Numbered from the stretch's first letter, positions 19,773-28,578 are shown. The stretch: DNA of 64,000 nt from Peribacillus frigoritolerans (GCA_030562215.1 JAUPFL010000001.1:124001-188000); one strand, 5' to 3'. Notes: a model not told the origin generated them from the letters alone. Numbers and translations: made by a program.

Positions 19773-20156
19773 TCAACTATAATCTTCAATTAATGATATT
19801 TTCCCTTCATTAAGTCCAAAAATGGACTTTCCTTTTAATTGAATCTTATCTCCACTCTTTAATCCGTTAGGCAAATCAACAGCCAGTATTGCTTCATATT
19901 CAATTTGCACTTCTGTCTTATCTTCTATAGCATTATAGTCAATAACCTTCTGACGGCGACTAGAGAAAATCTTTGACGACTTTTCCGCCAGTTCTCTAAA
20001 CTCTTGTATTCCTCTGGTCTCTGTGTTCATTTCGCCATTCGTGAAATTCCTAAACATGATCTCTTTATGGAGGAGTTTAACCATACTTTCAATATCAAAC
20101 GAATTGTAGGTCATAATATAATTTTCAATGATTTTTTTGCTCTTTTCACTAATCAT
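19773..20156 (-). CDS. NTF2/SnoaL-like protein, 127 aa
   Basis: A single cone-shaped alpha+beta domain is suggested by KIIENYIMTYNSFDIESMVKL, LLHKEIMFRNF, GIQEFRELAEKSS and a C-terminal GEGKISLIEDYS-type strand. Such proteins are isomerases, cyclases or ligand binders; the substrate is unknown. The RBS GAGGGG precedes the ATG at good spacing. Confidence 0.65.
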   Translation of the reverse strand: MISEKSKKIIENYIMTYNSFDIESMVKLLHKEIMFRNFTNGEMNTETRGIQEFRELAEKSSKIFSSRRQKVIDYNAIEDKTEVQIEYEAILAVDLPNGLKSGDKIQLKGKSIFGLNEGKISLIEDYS

Positions 20157-20329
20157 GATATACCCCTCTCATCAATATAATTTTTTTCAATATATATTCT
20201 TTTACGGCACATATATTCCCTACAATTCCCACAAAATAATACAATCAAGTATGTAGAGGATCACTTGAGTTTCCGAGAGGTGTTACTGGTTTTTAGGTCT
20301 ATTTTTGCAAAAGCAATTGGCATCTGTTT

Positions 20330-20360
20330 CTTCAACAATCTAGCCCAATTGTTGAACAAA
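20330..20360 (+). repeat. Relative of the array hairpin with CAACAAT/ATTGTTG stem
   Basis: CTTCAACAATCTAGCCCAAT followed by TGTTGAAC forms a hairpin with the same flanks (cttcaac, gaacaaag) and pyrimidine-rich loop as the main repeat, but a different stem. Confidence 0.5.
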
Positions 20361-20430
20361 GTTTAAATAGTACTCTTGAACCTTTTTGTAAATAATAAGT
20401 TTGTTAAACAATAAATGGAGGAGGACTTGT

Positions 20431-20589
20431 ATGCAACAGAATCAACCAGCTAAAGGGAACTTGGGTTCAATTATGAAACCGGAATTTGCCGGAACTGATG
20501 CACAAAAAGTAAAACAACAAATTCAAAAAGATGTAAGCGAAGGACAAGGTGCAATGACTTCCCGAGAGGCAGGAGCAATGCGCGATTAA
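20431..20589 (+). CDS. Small hydrophilic protein, 52 aa
   Basis: It starts MQQNQPAKGNLGSIMKPEF and contains AQKVKQQIQKDVSEGQGAMT and REAGAMRD. The REAG motif loosely recalls spore proteins, but I cannot place the family. ATG 20431 follows GGAGGAGG at good spacing. It is followed directly by a GC-rich hairpin. Confidence 0.65.
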   Translation: MQQNQPAKGNLGSIMKPEFAGTDAQKVKQQIQKDVSEGQGAMTSREAGAMRD

Positions 20590-20590
20590 A

Positions 20591-20628
20591 AAGCGCCCCG
20601 TATTCAACAATCGGGCGCTATTGTTGAA
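20591..20628 (+). terminator. Two overlapping hairpins after the 52-aa gene
   Basis: AGCGCCCCG pairs with CGGGCGCT. An overlapping CAACAAT/ATTGTTG stem (20606-20627) belongs to the same hairpin family as 20330-20360, so the two folds are mutually exclusive. Confidence 0.6.
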
Positions 20629-20644
20629 TAAACAACATATTTTT

Positions 20645-20672
20645 AACCCCGTCCTACATTTAGAACGGGGTT
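20645..20672. terminator. Terminator hairpin, duplicated at 22045
   Basis: AACCCCGT/ACGGGGTT with flanks ttttt and ttatgcttgttt. Nearly the same sequence recurs at 22045-22071, so the DUF2089 cluster lies between two copies. Confidence 0.65.
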
Positions 20673-20797
20673 ATGCTTGTTTGAGCTTTTAAAATTAAAT
20701 AACTTTATTGTCTTTTTACAGTTTTCTCGGAATTGTAGCGAGAAATTAGGATTTTCGTTCAAAATGCCAGTCAGTTGTAGGTGTATTCTATAATAAA

Positions 20798-21078
20798 TCA
20801 TAGTCTAACCTTAACCTCCGTCCCGTCCTTAGCTCTGACATCCACTAGCACGATCCCCTTATAATTTTTCAGTTCCTTGACAATAGGCTTTAGCGTCTTT
20901 TTGTCTATTAGTGGAAAGGTAAAGTCCAGTTTTTTCTTTCAAAGTGCTCTTTTGTCCATTTGTTTGCATTTTGCTGAATAAATTTTGATGACAAAATTGA
21001 AATAACAATGTTTAAAATGGCATATGGAATTGGGATGGTAAACCGAACGTCTTTTGCTTTCACTTTTACATGCATCAT
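20798..21078 (-). CDS. Small hypothetical protein of the DUF2089 cluster, one frameshift
   Basis: The start MMHVKVKAKDVRFTIPIPYA lies ten bases after the previous gene. Then ANKWTKEHFERKK is followed, after a one-base A-run shift near 20930, by TLKPIVKELKNYKGIVLVDV and DGTEVKVRL. It is about 93 residues. It resembles the C-terminal part of its upstream neighbour's family (SHOCT/YvlB-like). It is the last gene of a three-gene operon; function unknown. Confidence 0.6.
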
Positions 21079-21088
21079 AAACAAATCA

Positions 21089-21478
21089 CTAATCAATGAT
21101 GACCGAAACGGTATCCCCGTTTGCCGATTTAATATCAACAATTTGGCCATCTAATTCGTTTTCGATCGCTTCAATGATAAGGCTTATGTCTATATCTTTA
21201 ACGTATTTTTCCGATTGGGGAATACTCGCTGCGATGCTGTGACCAGCCATTAATACTACCTTGACAAGTTTTATAGGCAAGTTGACCGTGACGTTATCAT
21301 TTTCTGCTGATACAACACGAATTTTTAGGGTTTTATCTAAATATTTAGTCGGTTTTTCAAATAGCTTATTACCTGTTTGTTCTTTCTCTTTTAATACTTG
21401 AATCAGTTCTGATCCCTTATCTGCATCAATCTTCCCTTCTTGAACCATTGTTAACACTCTTGTAATTTCCTCTTTCAT
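21089..21478 (-). CDS. SHOCT/YvlB-like protein, 129 aa
   Basis: The N-terminal stretch MKEEITRVLTMVQEGKIDAD, followed by KGSELIQVLKEKE, is the short helical SHOCT-like motif found in YvlB-type proteins. The rest (TLKIRVVSAENDNVTVNLPI, LIIEAIENELDGQIVDI) is a repeated alpha/beta unit. It probably associates with the DUF2089 protein encoded upstream, by gene order only. Confidence 0.65.
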   Translation of the reverse strand: MKEEITRVLTMVQEGKIDADKGSELIQVLKEKEQTGNKLFEKPTKYLDKTLKIRVVSAENDNVTVNLPIKLVKVVLMAGHSIAASIPQSEKYVKDIDISLIIEAIENELDGQIVDIKSANGDTVSVIID

Positions 21479-21491
21479 GATAAATTCCTCC

Positions 21492-21856
21492 CTATTCCTC
21501 TTTTAAGAGCTTAATGGCTTCTTCTGGTGTGATTTCGCCATTTTCCAACATGGTGACAATTTTTTCTCGTCTACTTCATTTTTCTTCTTCTGCACATATC
21601 CAAGGGATGAAATGATTTCTGTTAGCTTGCCTCGAACCGTTGGATACGAAATCCCCAGTTCCTTTTCAACTTCTTTGATATTCCCTCTGCAAGTTAAAAA
21701 TACTTCCACAAAATGAAGCTGATCCTTTGATAAGGATGCCAGCTTTGATAATTCAAACTCATTTTCAATCGTAGTGTCACAATGAGAGCAATGCAATTTT
21801 GTAATTTTCAATGTCTTACTGCAGACAGGACAATTTGTGATTACTTTATAAGCCAT
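21492..21856 (-). CDS. DUF2089 zinc-ribbon regulator, one frameshift
   Basis: It starts MAYKVITNCPVCSKTLKITK and has a second CxxC (LHCSHCDTTIE), making a zinc ribbon. A helix-turn-helix follows (CRGNIKEVEKELGISYPTVR). An A6 run near 21575 breaks the frame; the restored tail reads VTMLENGEITPEEAIKLL, ending at 21492. DUF2089 proteins are thought to be DNA-binding. It is first in the cluster. Confidence 0.75.
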
Positions 21857-21947
21857 AATGGAATGCAATTCCTCCCTTTTAGTTGATTCGATTATATAAC
21901 ATGAAATTAAAAATATAAATAGTAAAATTAAAATTATTCAATCAAAA

Positions 21948-21984
21948 ATCAATAATATTAATTAGTTGTTTAATATTATTGATT
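21948..21984. other. Long A/T-rich perfect hairpin upstream of the DUF2089 operon
   Basis: A stem of about 15 bp (AATCAATAATATTAA / TTAATATTATTGATT) lies in a 160-bp region of very low GC between two outward-reading genes' ends. It could be a regulator site or an old insertion scar. Confidence 0.5.
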
Positions 21985-22044
21985 ATCCATTTTCAATTCA
22001 ATTATTATATTTACCATAATGGTTAAATTAAACAACTATATTTT

Positions 22045-22071
22045 AACCCCGTTCTAATTTAGAACGGGGTT
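22045..22071. terminator. Terminator hairpin, twin of 20645
   Basis: An 11-bp stem AACCCCGTTCT/AGAACGGGGTT is followed by tatgctcg. Confidence 0.7.
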
Positions 22072-22135
22072 ATGCTCGTTTTCAAATTTTTTTAAGGGAC
22101 TAACACAGGTGGTGAAATAAAAGGGGAGCACCTCT

Positions 22136-22995
22136 CTATTCCATCCACTTTTTGTAGAGGGCATCAAATTTCCCCTGAGCTTCATTTCATCCATCCACAT
22201 TTCCAAGTAGCTTGCATAAATGAAATCGCCTCTTGGGATCATATAGCCTTTTTCACTGTTTGTGAAAGGCTTGTCAGTTTGAGCCGCATACAATCTGGGA
22301 TCCGCTTTTGCATACAGCATTGCTTCTACTGTGTCAGTGATCATAACATCATACGTACCTTCTGCAACAAGATGCGGGATGTCAAGGTTGTTTTCTACAA
22401 CCGTTACGTTAGCTTTGTTAAGATACTGACGGACAAATTCTTCATTTGTTCCGCCTGGATTTACGCCAATGCGTACAGAAGGCTTGTTGATATCTTCAAT
22501 GGTAAGATACTTGTCTTTATCTTCCTTGCGAATCAATGGCACCTTACCGAATGAAAGGTAACCTTGGGATACATAAGCGCTTTTTTTGTCTGGCTGTGTT
22601 GCGAGTCACACCGCCCACAGCGATATCAAATTTATCCGCTTGCAGGTCTTTCATCATCGTAGGCCATGTGGTAGCGACAAATTCCACCTCCACACCAAGA
22701 TCTTTGCCAAGCTCTTTGGCAGCGTCCACGTCAATGCCTTCATACTCATTTGTTTCCGGGTTCAAGTAGGTAAATGGTTTGTAGTCCCCCGTCATTCCTA
22801 CCCGGATGTATCCACGTTTGATAATTTCATCAAGCTGGGAAGACTCAACTTTTTCAAATGCCTTGGTGCATTTTTAGCTGCCGGTTCAGCCGAGACGTTT
22901 TGCGAGGAGATCAGGTCGTGACTGACATACCCAGTCCCCAGCAAGGATAAGCTGATCACTCCAGCCATCAGTGTTTTTTTCCAATTGTTAAACAT
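22136..22995 (-). CDS. Solute-binding protein / PheC-like cyclohexadienyl dehydratase fold, frameshifted
   Basis: Merged frames give about 285 residues. An N-terminal signal peptide (MFNNWKKTLMAGVISLSLLG) leads into the periplasmic binding fold: YKPFTYLNPETNEYEGIDVD, FDIAVGGVTRN, SVRIGVNPGGTNEEFV and DVMITDTVEAMLY. The GGTNEEFV block recalls PheC-type secreted dehydratases as well as amino-acid binding proteins. Shifts occur near 22155, 22550, 22790 and 22860. No permease is adjacent, which favours an enzyme or an orphan binder. The stop is at 22136. Confidence 0.7.
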
Positions 22996-23109
22996 GTGAT
23001 TTCCTCCGTTTTTTTCTGTATTTTTAATTAATCTATCAATTAGTAAAAATACAACAAAATAAGAGAATCACCTTCAAAAAACAAATATTTTTCCAAGTTG
23101 ATAGGAAAA

Positions 23110-23147
23110 GGACTACACATATTAGTCATATCTAAAATGTGTAGTCC
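23110..23147 (-). terminator. Terminator hairpin
   Basis: GGACTACACAT/ATGTGTAGTCC, 11 bp, lies downstream of the 23199 gene on the minus strand, with a T-rich tail in that direction. Confidence 0.7.
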
Positions 23148-23198
23148 TCATTTAATTTCCTGTTGAACTGAAGCTGCTGTTTGTTGAAGAAGTAAAAT

Positions 23199-23614
23199 TC
23201 ATTTTTCAAATCTAACTAATGTTTTTTCTGGAATTTCAATCTGGTCAATATCAAAGTTATTGATTTGGAGGGTAATCTCACCATCTCGCTTTTCAGCTTC
23301 TTCTCCTACCCAACAACTATACAGTTCAAAAAAATCACCTTTCCCAAGGTTACTGTCCATAACTTCACATAATTCGATTAGCTTCATTTTTGATTCGGCA
23401 CAAGTTTTTGATTCATAAATTCTGAAATCTCAATTCCCCAATGACTTGATACCTCATAAACGAAAGGAGTAGTAAACTGATATTTCTTTACATTAAGCAA
23501 GTCAAACTCACTGGCAAAACAACAGCCAATATAAAAAAGTTCATCTGAATACTCATCATCATTAATCGGTATTTCTATATTACACCCAATATAGGAAGCC
23601 AAGCTCATTTCCAT
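23199..23614 (-). CDS. Hypothetical protein, 139 aa, one frameshift
   Basis: The N-terminal frame reads MSLASYIGCNIEIPINDDEY, FYIGCCFASEFDLLNV and HWGIEISEF. The C-terminal frame reads LIELCEVMDSNLGKGDFFEL, SCWVGEEAEKRDGEI and EKTLVRFEK. The pieces overlap by four bases at a run of five A near 23397; one more A would join them as NQKTCAESKMKLIEL. I therefore treat it as one acidic cytosolic protein. Function is unknown. It is upstream-flanked by a complete array repeat. Confidence 0.65.
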
Positions 23615-23669
23615 TCACTCCTAGTTATTCCTTCCTGAACCATTTTACTACAAATAACCATTACCCTTG

Positions 23670-23751
23670 TTAAACTAACCTGCCCCGTTAGTTCCATACA
23701 GAAAAGCTGCCTTAAAGACAGCTCCGAACTTCAGCTAACGCACCCGTTATC
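23670..23751 (+). repeat. Array repeat, complete
   Basis: Left TAAC-CTGCCCC-GTTAGTT, middle AGCTGCC..GACAGCT and right CTAACGCACCCGTTA. The tail is truncated. Confidence 0.9.
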
Positions 23752-23765
23752 ATTAACAATTGAGT

Positions 23766-23929
23766 TAATAAATATATCTAAAAGTCTCATATTTTCCATA
23801 TTTGATAACAGTTTTAAATTCTTCTCCACCATTTTTATCATTTAACAAAGCATCCATCTTATCATCTTTAATATTGTAATGTCTCTTATTCAGAAAGCCT
23901 ACACTTCGGATTGTTGGATGTAGTTCCCA
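23766..23929 (-). pseudogene. C-terminal fragment of an unknown gene
   Basis: The minus strand reads VGFLNKRHYNIKDDK, EEFKTVIKYGKYETFRYIY and a stop. No start codon or RBS is in frame. It lies between two complete repeats, so it may be a decayed cassette. Confidence 0.45.
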
Positions 23930-23994
23930 CCTTTACAGATTGATTAAGCATACCATGATTTTCTAACACACAGTACGAATACACTGTGCTTGTG

Positions 23995-24083
23995 GAACTA
24001 TCCAGCCCCGATAGTTGCACAAAGAAAGAGCTGCTTTAAAGGCAGCTCTGATCTTCAGCTAACGCACCTGTTAGTAAAATAAG
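23995..24083 (+). repeat. Array repeat, complete, with compensatory arm change
   Basis: The left hairpin is ACTATC-CAGCCC-CGATAGT: both arms carry the change, preserving pairing. The middle is AGCTGCTTTAAAGGCAGCT (perfect) and the right CTAACGCACCTGTTAG. Confidence 0.9.
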
Positions 24084-24181
24084 TTCAGCCAAATATTTCT
24101 GGTTGAAACCATCAATTCACCGTCGGTCCACCATTTGGCGAATAATTTAGCATATATCCCACCGCCATCATACTTCTTATT
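24076..24181 (-). pseudogene. Short coding remnant after the lipoprotein gene
   Basis: A minus-strand frame reads KKYDGGGIYAKLFAKWWTDG, then RNIWLNLFY and stops near the repeat tail. It overlaps the end of the 24177 gene in a different frame. It may be that gene's true C-terminus after an indel. Confidence 0.35.
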
Positions 24182-24572
24182 CCCTTTTTCTTTTATCTAA
24201 GCTATGAAGGTTAGAATTATTTGTCTGGATTTTGTAAAAATCAATCATTTCTTCATAATCATATGTTTTTAATACCAAACCATTTTCATCGAACACAATG
24301 AATGCAGGTTCTTTCTTTAATTCAAGTTTAGGATATTGCTCATTCAATGACTCATAAGATGAAGTATTCGTAATAGGTCCCACATTGGTTATGTTGTTGT
24401 CCTCTAGTAAATCCACTGTAATTTCTTTTCCAATAGCTTGTAGCGAATACCTATGACCTTCACTAGGTAAAAGATTTGGATGAATTCGAGCGAAATCATC
24501 TTTTTCATTCGTGCACGCTACTAGCATTGATAAGATTAGAAATATTAAACTTCCATATATAATCTTTTTCAT
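24177..24572 (-). CDS. Hypothetical lipoprotein, about 131 aa
   Basis: It starts MKKIIYGSLIFLILSMLVAC, a lipoprotein signal with the lipobox LVAC. The mature part contains LLPSEGHRYSLQAIGKEITV, KKEPAFIVFDENGLVLKTY and EEMIDFYKIQTN, a pattern seen in small Bacillus lipoproteins of unknown role. The C-terminus (DKRKRE) may be frameshifted, since a good frame continues beyond. It lies between complete repeats. Confidence 0.65.
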   Translation of the reverse strand: MKKIIYGSLIFLILSMLVACTNEKDDFARIHPNLLPSEGHRYSLQAIGKEITVDLLEDNNITNVGPITNTSSYESLNEQYPKLELKKEPAFIVFDENGLVLKTYDYEEMIDFYKIQTNNSNLHSLDKRKRE

Positions 24573-24755
24573 ATTCAACTCCCTAATATTAATGTTTCAT
24601 CAACAATTTTGCCTCTTTACTGAAATAAACAAATATCAATCATTTGGTAAATTGTAGAAATTTATTTTATCATAGGTTGTTTCTGTTGAGAACAGGCAGT
24701 TATCAACAATCATTTTACTTACCGTTGCATCATCATTTCGATGCCTGATGCGGTT

Positions 24756-24845
24756 GTTCAACTAAACTGCCCCTTTAGGCCATAAGAAAAAGCTGCCTTA
24801 AAGACAGCTCCGAACTTCAGCTAACGCACCCGTTAGTTCATTAAG
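24756..24845 (+). repeat. Array repeat, complete
   Basis: Left AACTAAACTGCCCCTTTAG, middle AGCTGCC..GACAGCT, right CTAACGCACCCGTTAG and tail TTCATTAAG. Confidence 0.9.
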
Positions 24846-24933
24846 AAAATAAGAAACTCGTATTACCAAACTCCTTTTAATCTTAAATTTCTTACTATAC
24901 GCATTTAGATTCAATTAACAGTAACAATTCAAA

Positions 24934-25782
24934 TTAATTTATAGTCGTTCTTTTTCCGAATAAATAATATATCAAATATCCCAATAGATTAAATAAAGTA
25001 AATACCAGAATCCAACCAATATTTAATCGTTTATGATGATATGCGTTGATGATTGCCCAAATCGAGAATAACGTCCAATAAATTGCCACCCCTGCAAACA
25101 AAATAGCCATTATTGGCATATTTAAGTATCTCTCTTCCATATTAACAAGCCACTTATCATCACCGTTTCCGTAAGGAAAGAATCTAGGTTTTAACCAATC
25201 TGGTGCCCATACTGATCTATTGTATTGATAGTCTGGGTCAATATGTTCTACATATTCAAAAATACCTCTGTCATAATTTTTGTAATCACTCTCTTTTACT
25301 TCTCTTACGTTGTATATTTTTACAGATGATATAAAGTCGGTGCCTTTTACCAACCTTTCAATTTCTTCTCCCATTTGTGGTGTAACAGATGTCTTATTTC
25401 CCAATAGAGAACGGATATCTGTTGCAACATAAGAGATTTGGTTTGCATTTGATTCTACTTTTTGCCTTTCTATAACGAAAGTCGATACGGATATGATTAG
25501 AAACGCTACTGCAAGATAAAGGACCCATTTAATAAAAGTTTTTTGTGCTCTAAACAATTGAGCAACAATAGACCGCATTTCTTTTTCTCCACCGAAACGA
25601 TCAATGGCAATTTCAATTGCTTCTTGCTCCGTTTTTCCTTCTAACTTCAACTCATAAACAGCTTCTAACAAATGACTTTTCATTTCTGCTTTTAATTCTT
25701 GAATTTCTTTCTTATTTCCACCCACATTTTGATAAACCGAATCGACAAATGCTTCAATTTGGGTCATTTTTTTCTCCCCCAA
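24934..25782 (-). CDS. Permease-prefix (DUF1700-like) membrane protein, 282 aa
   Basis: An N-terminal cytosolic domain (IEAFVDSVYQNVGGNKKEIQ, LKAEMKSHLLEAVYELKLEG, AIEIAIDRFGGEKEM) resembles the permease-prefix/DUF1700 module that typically accompanies PadR regulators. One membrane span follows, then an extracellular region of about 110 residues (YDRGIFEYVEHIDPDY), then two C-terminal spans. It overlaps the upstream padR gene by 19 bp, so they form an operon. PadR-DUF1700 pairs sense envelope stress; that role is inferred. Confidence 0.75.
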   Translation of the reverse strand: MGEKKMTQIEAFVDSVYQNVGGNKKEIQELKAEMKSHLLEAVYELKLEGKTEQEAIEIAIDRFGGEKEMRSIVAQLFRAQKTFIKWVLYLAVAFLIISVSTFVIERQKVESNANQISYVATDIRSLLGNKTSVTPQMGEEIERLVKGTDFISSVKIYNVREVKESDYKNYDRGIFEYVEHIDPDYQYNRSVWAPDWLKPRFFPYGNGDDKWLVNMEERYLNMPIMAILFAGVAIYWTLFSIWAIINAYHHKRLNIGWILVFTLFNLLGYLIYYLFGKRTTIN

Positions 25783-26114
25783 TCTAAAAATGAATCAATC
25801 ACATCTCTTACAAATTCCCATTCCAAACGCTTTTGTTCAAATCCTTTTTCACCCATTGATGTAAGTTTGTAATATTTTCTTCTTCCTCCAGGTCCTTGCT
25901 CATCCCCCCAGTAAGAAGAAATCCATTCATTCTTTTCTAATCTCTTTAAAGACAGATAAAGTGTACCTTCTTTTAATTCAAATTGATCATCACTCTTTTC
26001 TCGAACGATTTTGGCTAATTCATAGCCGTACATATCCCTCCTATGTAAAAGTGACAGGATGAGCGTGTCTATATGACCTTTTAAGACTTCTTTATTAATC
26101 TCCAATTTTTCCAC
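25764..26114 (-). CDS. PadR-family transcriptional regulator, 116 aa
   Basis: A winged helix typical of PadR: LKGHIDTLILSLLHRRDMYG, YELAKIVREKSDDQFELKEG, TLYLSLKRLEKNEWISSYW and GPGGRRKYYKLT. It usually represses its own operon. It is the first gene of the padR-DUF1700 pair. The start M at 26114 has a purine-rich stretch (gaggtgg) upstream. Confidence 0.88.
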   Translation of the reverse strand: MEKLEINKEVLKGHIDTLILSLLHRRDMYGYELAKIVREKSDDQFELKEGTLYLSLKRLEKNEWISSYWGDEQGPGGRRKYYKLTSMGEKGFEQKRLEWEFVRDVIDSFLDWGRKK

Positions 26115-26189
26115 CTCTTGGAATTAATATATTTTATATTACTTTATAATGCAAGGTATTCTTTCGAAGAATATTATAAAACCTTATGC

Positions 26190-26228
26190 AACTAATCTGC
26201 CCCGATAGTTCCATAAGAAAAAGAGCAC
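26190..26228 (+). repeat. Array repeat, left hairpin only
   Basis: CAACTAATCTGCCCCGATAG plus the ttccataagaaaaagagc tail; middle and right parts are lost. Confidence 0.75.
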
Positions 26229-26276
26229 TTCCTTTTCTTGAAGAAATTCACCCAATGTAGTTTAATAAGCAACTGA

Positions 26277-26579
26277 TTATTTTTGTTTCTTTCTTCTTCT
26301 CGTACGAACAAGATAAATAATGATGACAATTGGAAGTATGTAGATAAGGAAAATTACTCCGAAAAGCCAAGTTACACTCAAGAAGAACTCTCCATTGCTA
26401 CAGCCTGAAGTTCCGCAAAGTGTGTCTCTAAATCCTTTTTCAGATGCATCAGCATAAAAACTTAGCAGTCCAAAGTATCCAAAACCAACAGCCCAAAACA
26501 ACCAAAATACTCCTATTAGGATGCACGCCATTACTACGTTAAATCTTTTCTTTAACAATCTATTCACCTCATAATGCAT
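26277..26579 (-). CDS. Hypothetical two-span membrane protein, 100 aa
   Basis: Two membrane segments (VVMACILIGVFWLFWAVGF and SVTWLFGVIFLIYILPIVII) flank an outer loop with two cysteines (LCGTSGCSNG) that may form a disulfide. The C-terminus is strongly basic (RTRRRKKQK). The family is not recognised. An array repeat remnant lies just downstream. Confidence 0.6.
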   Translation of the reverse strand: MHYEVNRLLKKRFNVVMACILIGVFWLFWAVGFGYFGLLSFYADASEKGFRDTLCGTSGCSNGEFFLSVTWLFGVIFLIYILPIVIIIYLVRTRRRKKQK

Positions 26580-26756
26580 AACCTTTAATATTTATTGAAT
26601 TTCAATTAAATTTGTCTACTTTATTGTACAACCAAAAGATAAAATTCAGGTTGCCCAAGATACACTAATTATTGAACAATCCTGACCTTTATAAAGAAAA
26701 GGAGCTGTTTCCAGCCCCATATAGTAGTAATGCACCCTTTTGTTTAATTTTGTGTT

Positions 26757-27066
26757 TTTTTCAATTCTGGAACGTGAAACTGGTAAGGATGCCGTATTGG
26801 AAAAACAAACGGACTCCATTTTCAAACTCATTCATAAGGGTCAACATCAAGAATTAGAAACTCTAGATTTAAGAATGAGGCGAAAAAATATGCCCTTCGT
26901 GGAGAAGTCTTGCTTGCTGATTTGGAAGAACACCACCCAAATCATGGCTATACCATTGAACGAGTGATTGAACTTCTCTACATGGATTTTATAGATAAAT
27001 TACGTAATGGAGATAATACTGAAGCTATGAATACCATACTCCTTATCCTAGATAGTGAAGAATAAT
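26757..27066 (+). pseudogene. Hypothetical protein fragment, frameshifted
   Basis: The plus strand reads ETGKDAVLEKQTDSIFKLIH, QHQELETLDLR, then (after one shift near 26870) NEAKKYALRGEVLLADLEEH, GYTIERVIELLYMDFIDKL and ends LILDSEE at 27066. The reading is clearly protein-like, but no start codon fits, so the 5' end is lost. The family is not recognised. Confidence 0.5.
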
Positions 27067-27222
27067 AAATAGCCTAAAGGCTTTGGCAAGGTTAACCCCG
27101 CTATGGATCTTTAGTATATGTGTAACGGATTATGTAATCATGAAATTTATTAAAAGTACCGTAAAAATCTTTATCCCAGCGGACATTTGATAAACAATCC
27201 TGATACTTGGAATAATAAAAAT

Positions 27223-27254
27223 AAAAAGCCCTTCTCACACGAGAGGGCTTTTTT
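27223..27254. terminator. Bidirectional terminator
   Basis: AAAAAGCCCTTCTC / GAGAGGGCTTTTTT with a short loop ends the 27259 gene on the minus strand. Confidence 0.85.
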
Positions 27255-27258
27255 GTTA

Positions 27259-27822
27259 TTAATATTCACTTACAGAATAACTTTTGTATGTTAACTTGTT
27301 GTTTTCAAAAACCGTATATACATGTGTGTCAGTAGTGTCACTGTAACGGCTCCAGGTATAATCTTTCTCGGTAATACCGCCAGAGGTATATGTTGAATCT
27401 AATTTCATATATTCACCTGTGATAGATACCATTTGATTATAAGTCATTCCTTTTTTTACATTCGTATATTCATTGAAAGTTATACCATTTTTAATGGGAG
27501 TAAAGAAATATCCCTTGGCTGTTTTTGTATACTTGACCCACTTTGTTCCTACTTTATCATAGTCTACAAATGTTACTGTAGCATATGAAAAGTTTTTATT
27601 TGTTGAATATGGAGTTAACGTTACAGCTTTAGTTGTTTTTGCATTAATTGTATTACCTTTATAATCTTGAACCTTATAGGTAGTACCCACTAAGGCGCTC
27701 TTATAGAAAGTTGAACCGATCGGCTTTGTTACTGTTGCAGCTTCTCCTTCATTTGCTCCAACTCCTGCCAGTAATCCTAGAGCTAATAATCCTACAGTCA
27801 ATGCCTTTGCTAGTTTTTTCAT
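27259..27822 (-). CDS. Secreted protein with a BamE/DUF3862-like domain, 187 aa
   Basis: A signal peptide (MKKLAKALTVGLLALGLLAG, probable cut after GEAA) is followed by a beta-rich domain (YKVQDYKGNTINAKTTKAV, YATVTFVDYDKVGTKWVKY). The C-terminal domain has FNEYTNVKKGMTYNQMVSI, TGEYMKLDSTYT and TYTWSRYSD-like strands, the pattern of the DUF3862/SmpA-type fold. Function is unknown; it is probably extracellular. The RBS GGGGAGAAA is well placed. Confidence 0.7.
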   Translation of the reverse strand: MKKLAKALTVGLLALGLLAGVGANEGEAATVTKPIGSTFYKSALVGTTYKVQDYKGNTINAKTTKAVTLTPYSTNKNFSYATVTFVDYDKVGTKWVKYTKTAKGYFFTPIKNGITFNEYTNVKKGMTYNQMVSITGEYMKLDSTYTSGGITEKDYTWSRYSDTTDTHVYTVFENNKLTYKSYSVSEY

Positions 27823-27935
27823 CTTGATTTCTCCCCCAACCCGTTAGTTATTATGATTTTATATGTACATTTGTAGTATACCTATTATTATTAACATAAT
27901 CTACCTCACAGATTGCTCAACAATCAAATAATTAT

Positions 27936-28172
27936 GTGGTGGTAACTTTGTTTATCTCCCCAATGCCATTGCACAAAACAGAGCAACCCTTCGAGGACGA
28001 TAATTTTATTACCGAGCTTGATGGTATCAGATTAATACTTTCTAAGTTTGATGATCGAATAAAATTGTATACTCGTCACAACAATGAGGTCACAAAGAAA
28101 TTCCCCGAATTGCTCCAGTTGGATATTGAGGATGGAACAATATTATCTAGACCTAATTATAAAAAACCTTAA
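27936..28172 (+). pseudogene. Fragment of an ATP-dependent DNA ligase adenylation domain
   Basis: FISPMPLHKTEQPFEDDNFI then ELDGIRLILSKFDDRIKLYT and RHNNEVTKKFPELLQLDI match the start of the small Bacillus ATP-dependent DNA ligases. In those, motif I is K-L-DG-R; here the sequence is TELDGIR, and the adenylated lysine is missing. The frame ends after 78 codons, where the enzyme would continue for about 200 more. It is a dead gene remnant. Confidence 0.6.
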
Positions 28173-28191
28173 TAAATAAAGGAGATTTATA

Positions 28192-28347
28192 AATGACTAT
28201 GCTGATGTAGCAGGAACAAATGGTACTGTTTTTTCAAGTGTAGATGCTTCATCTGAAGTTACTGATTCAAAAGCTGAAAAAGTAGGCTATGATATGAATG
28301 CTGTAGGCACTTATAAATTAACTGGTAAACTTAATAATGGTATATAG
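28192..28347 (+). pseudogene. Remnant of a secreted or prophage-like protein
   Basis: The frame reads DYADVAGTNGTVFSSVDASS, EVTDSKAEKVGYDMNAVGTY, KLTGKLNNGI and stops. An RBS (aaggaga) and ATG sit in another frame just before, so the start and body are disjoined. No signal peptide remains. Confidence 0.4.
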
Positions 28348-28457
28348 TTCTTACTAGTTATATCAAACTTACTTCTTTAAATAAAAGTAGTAAAGTTGCT
28401 CGTGTTTATCAAAAATACACATATAGAGATTAAAATTTTTAATGGAGTTGAATTAAA

Positions 28458-28574
28458 ATGAATGTATCGTCTTCTTATTTTATATTTGGTTTAATAAATA
28501 TGATTTTAATGATTGGAGCTATACCAGCTATCATATACGCATTATATTTATTACGTAAAATTTCAAAAAAATAA
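28458..28574 (+). CDS. Single-span membrane peptide, 38 aa
   Basis: MNVSSSYFIFGLINMILMIG then IPAIIYALYLLRKISKK. One hydrophobic span ends in a basic tail. The upstream tggagttgaa gives a plausible RBS, and a strong terminator follows within five bases, which supports a real gene. Function is unknown. Confidence 0.55.
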   Translation: MNVSSSYFIFGLINMILMIGAIPAIIYALYLLRKISKK

Positions 28575-28578
28575 AGAA

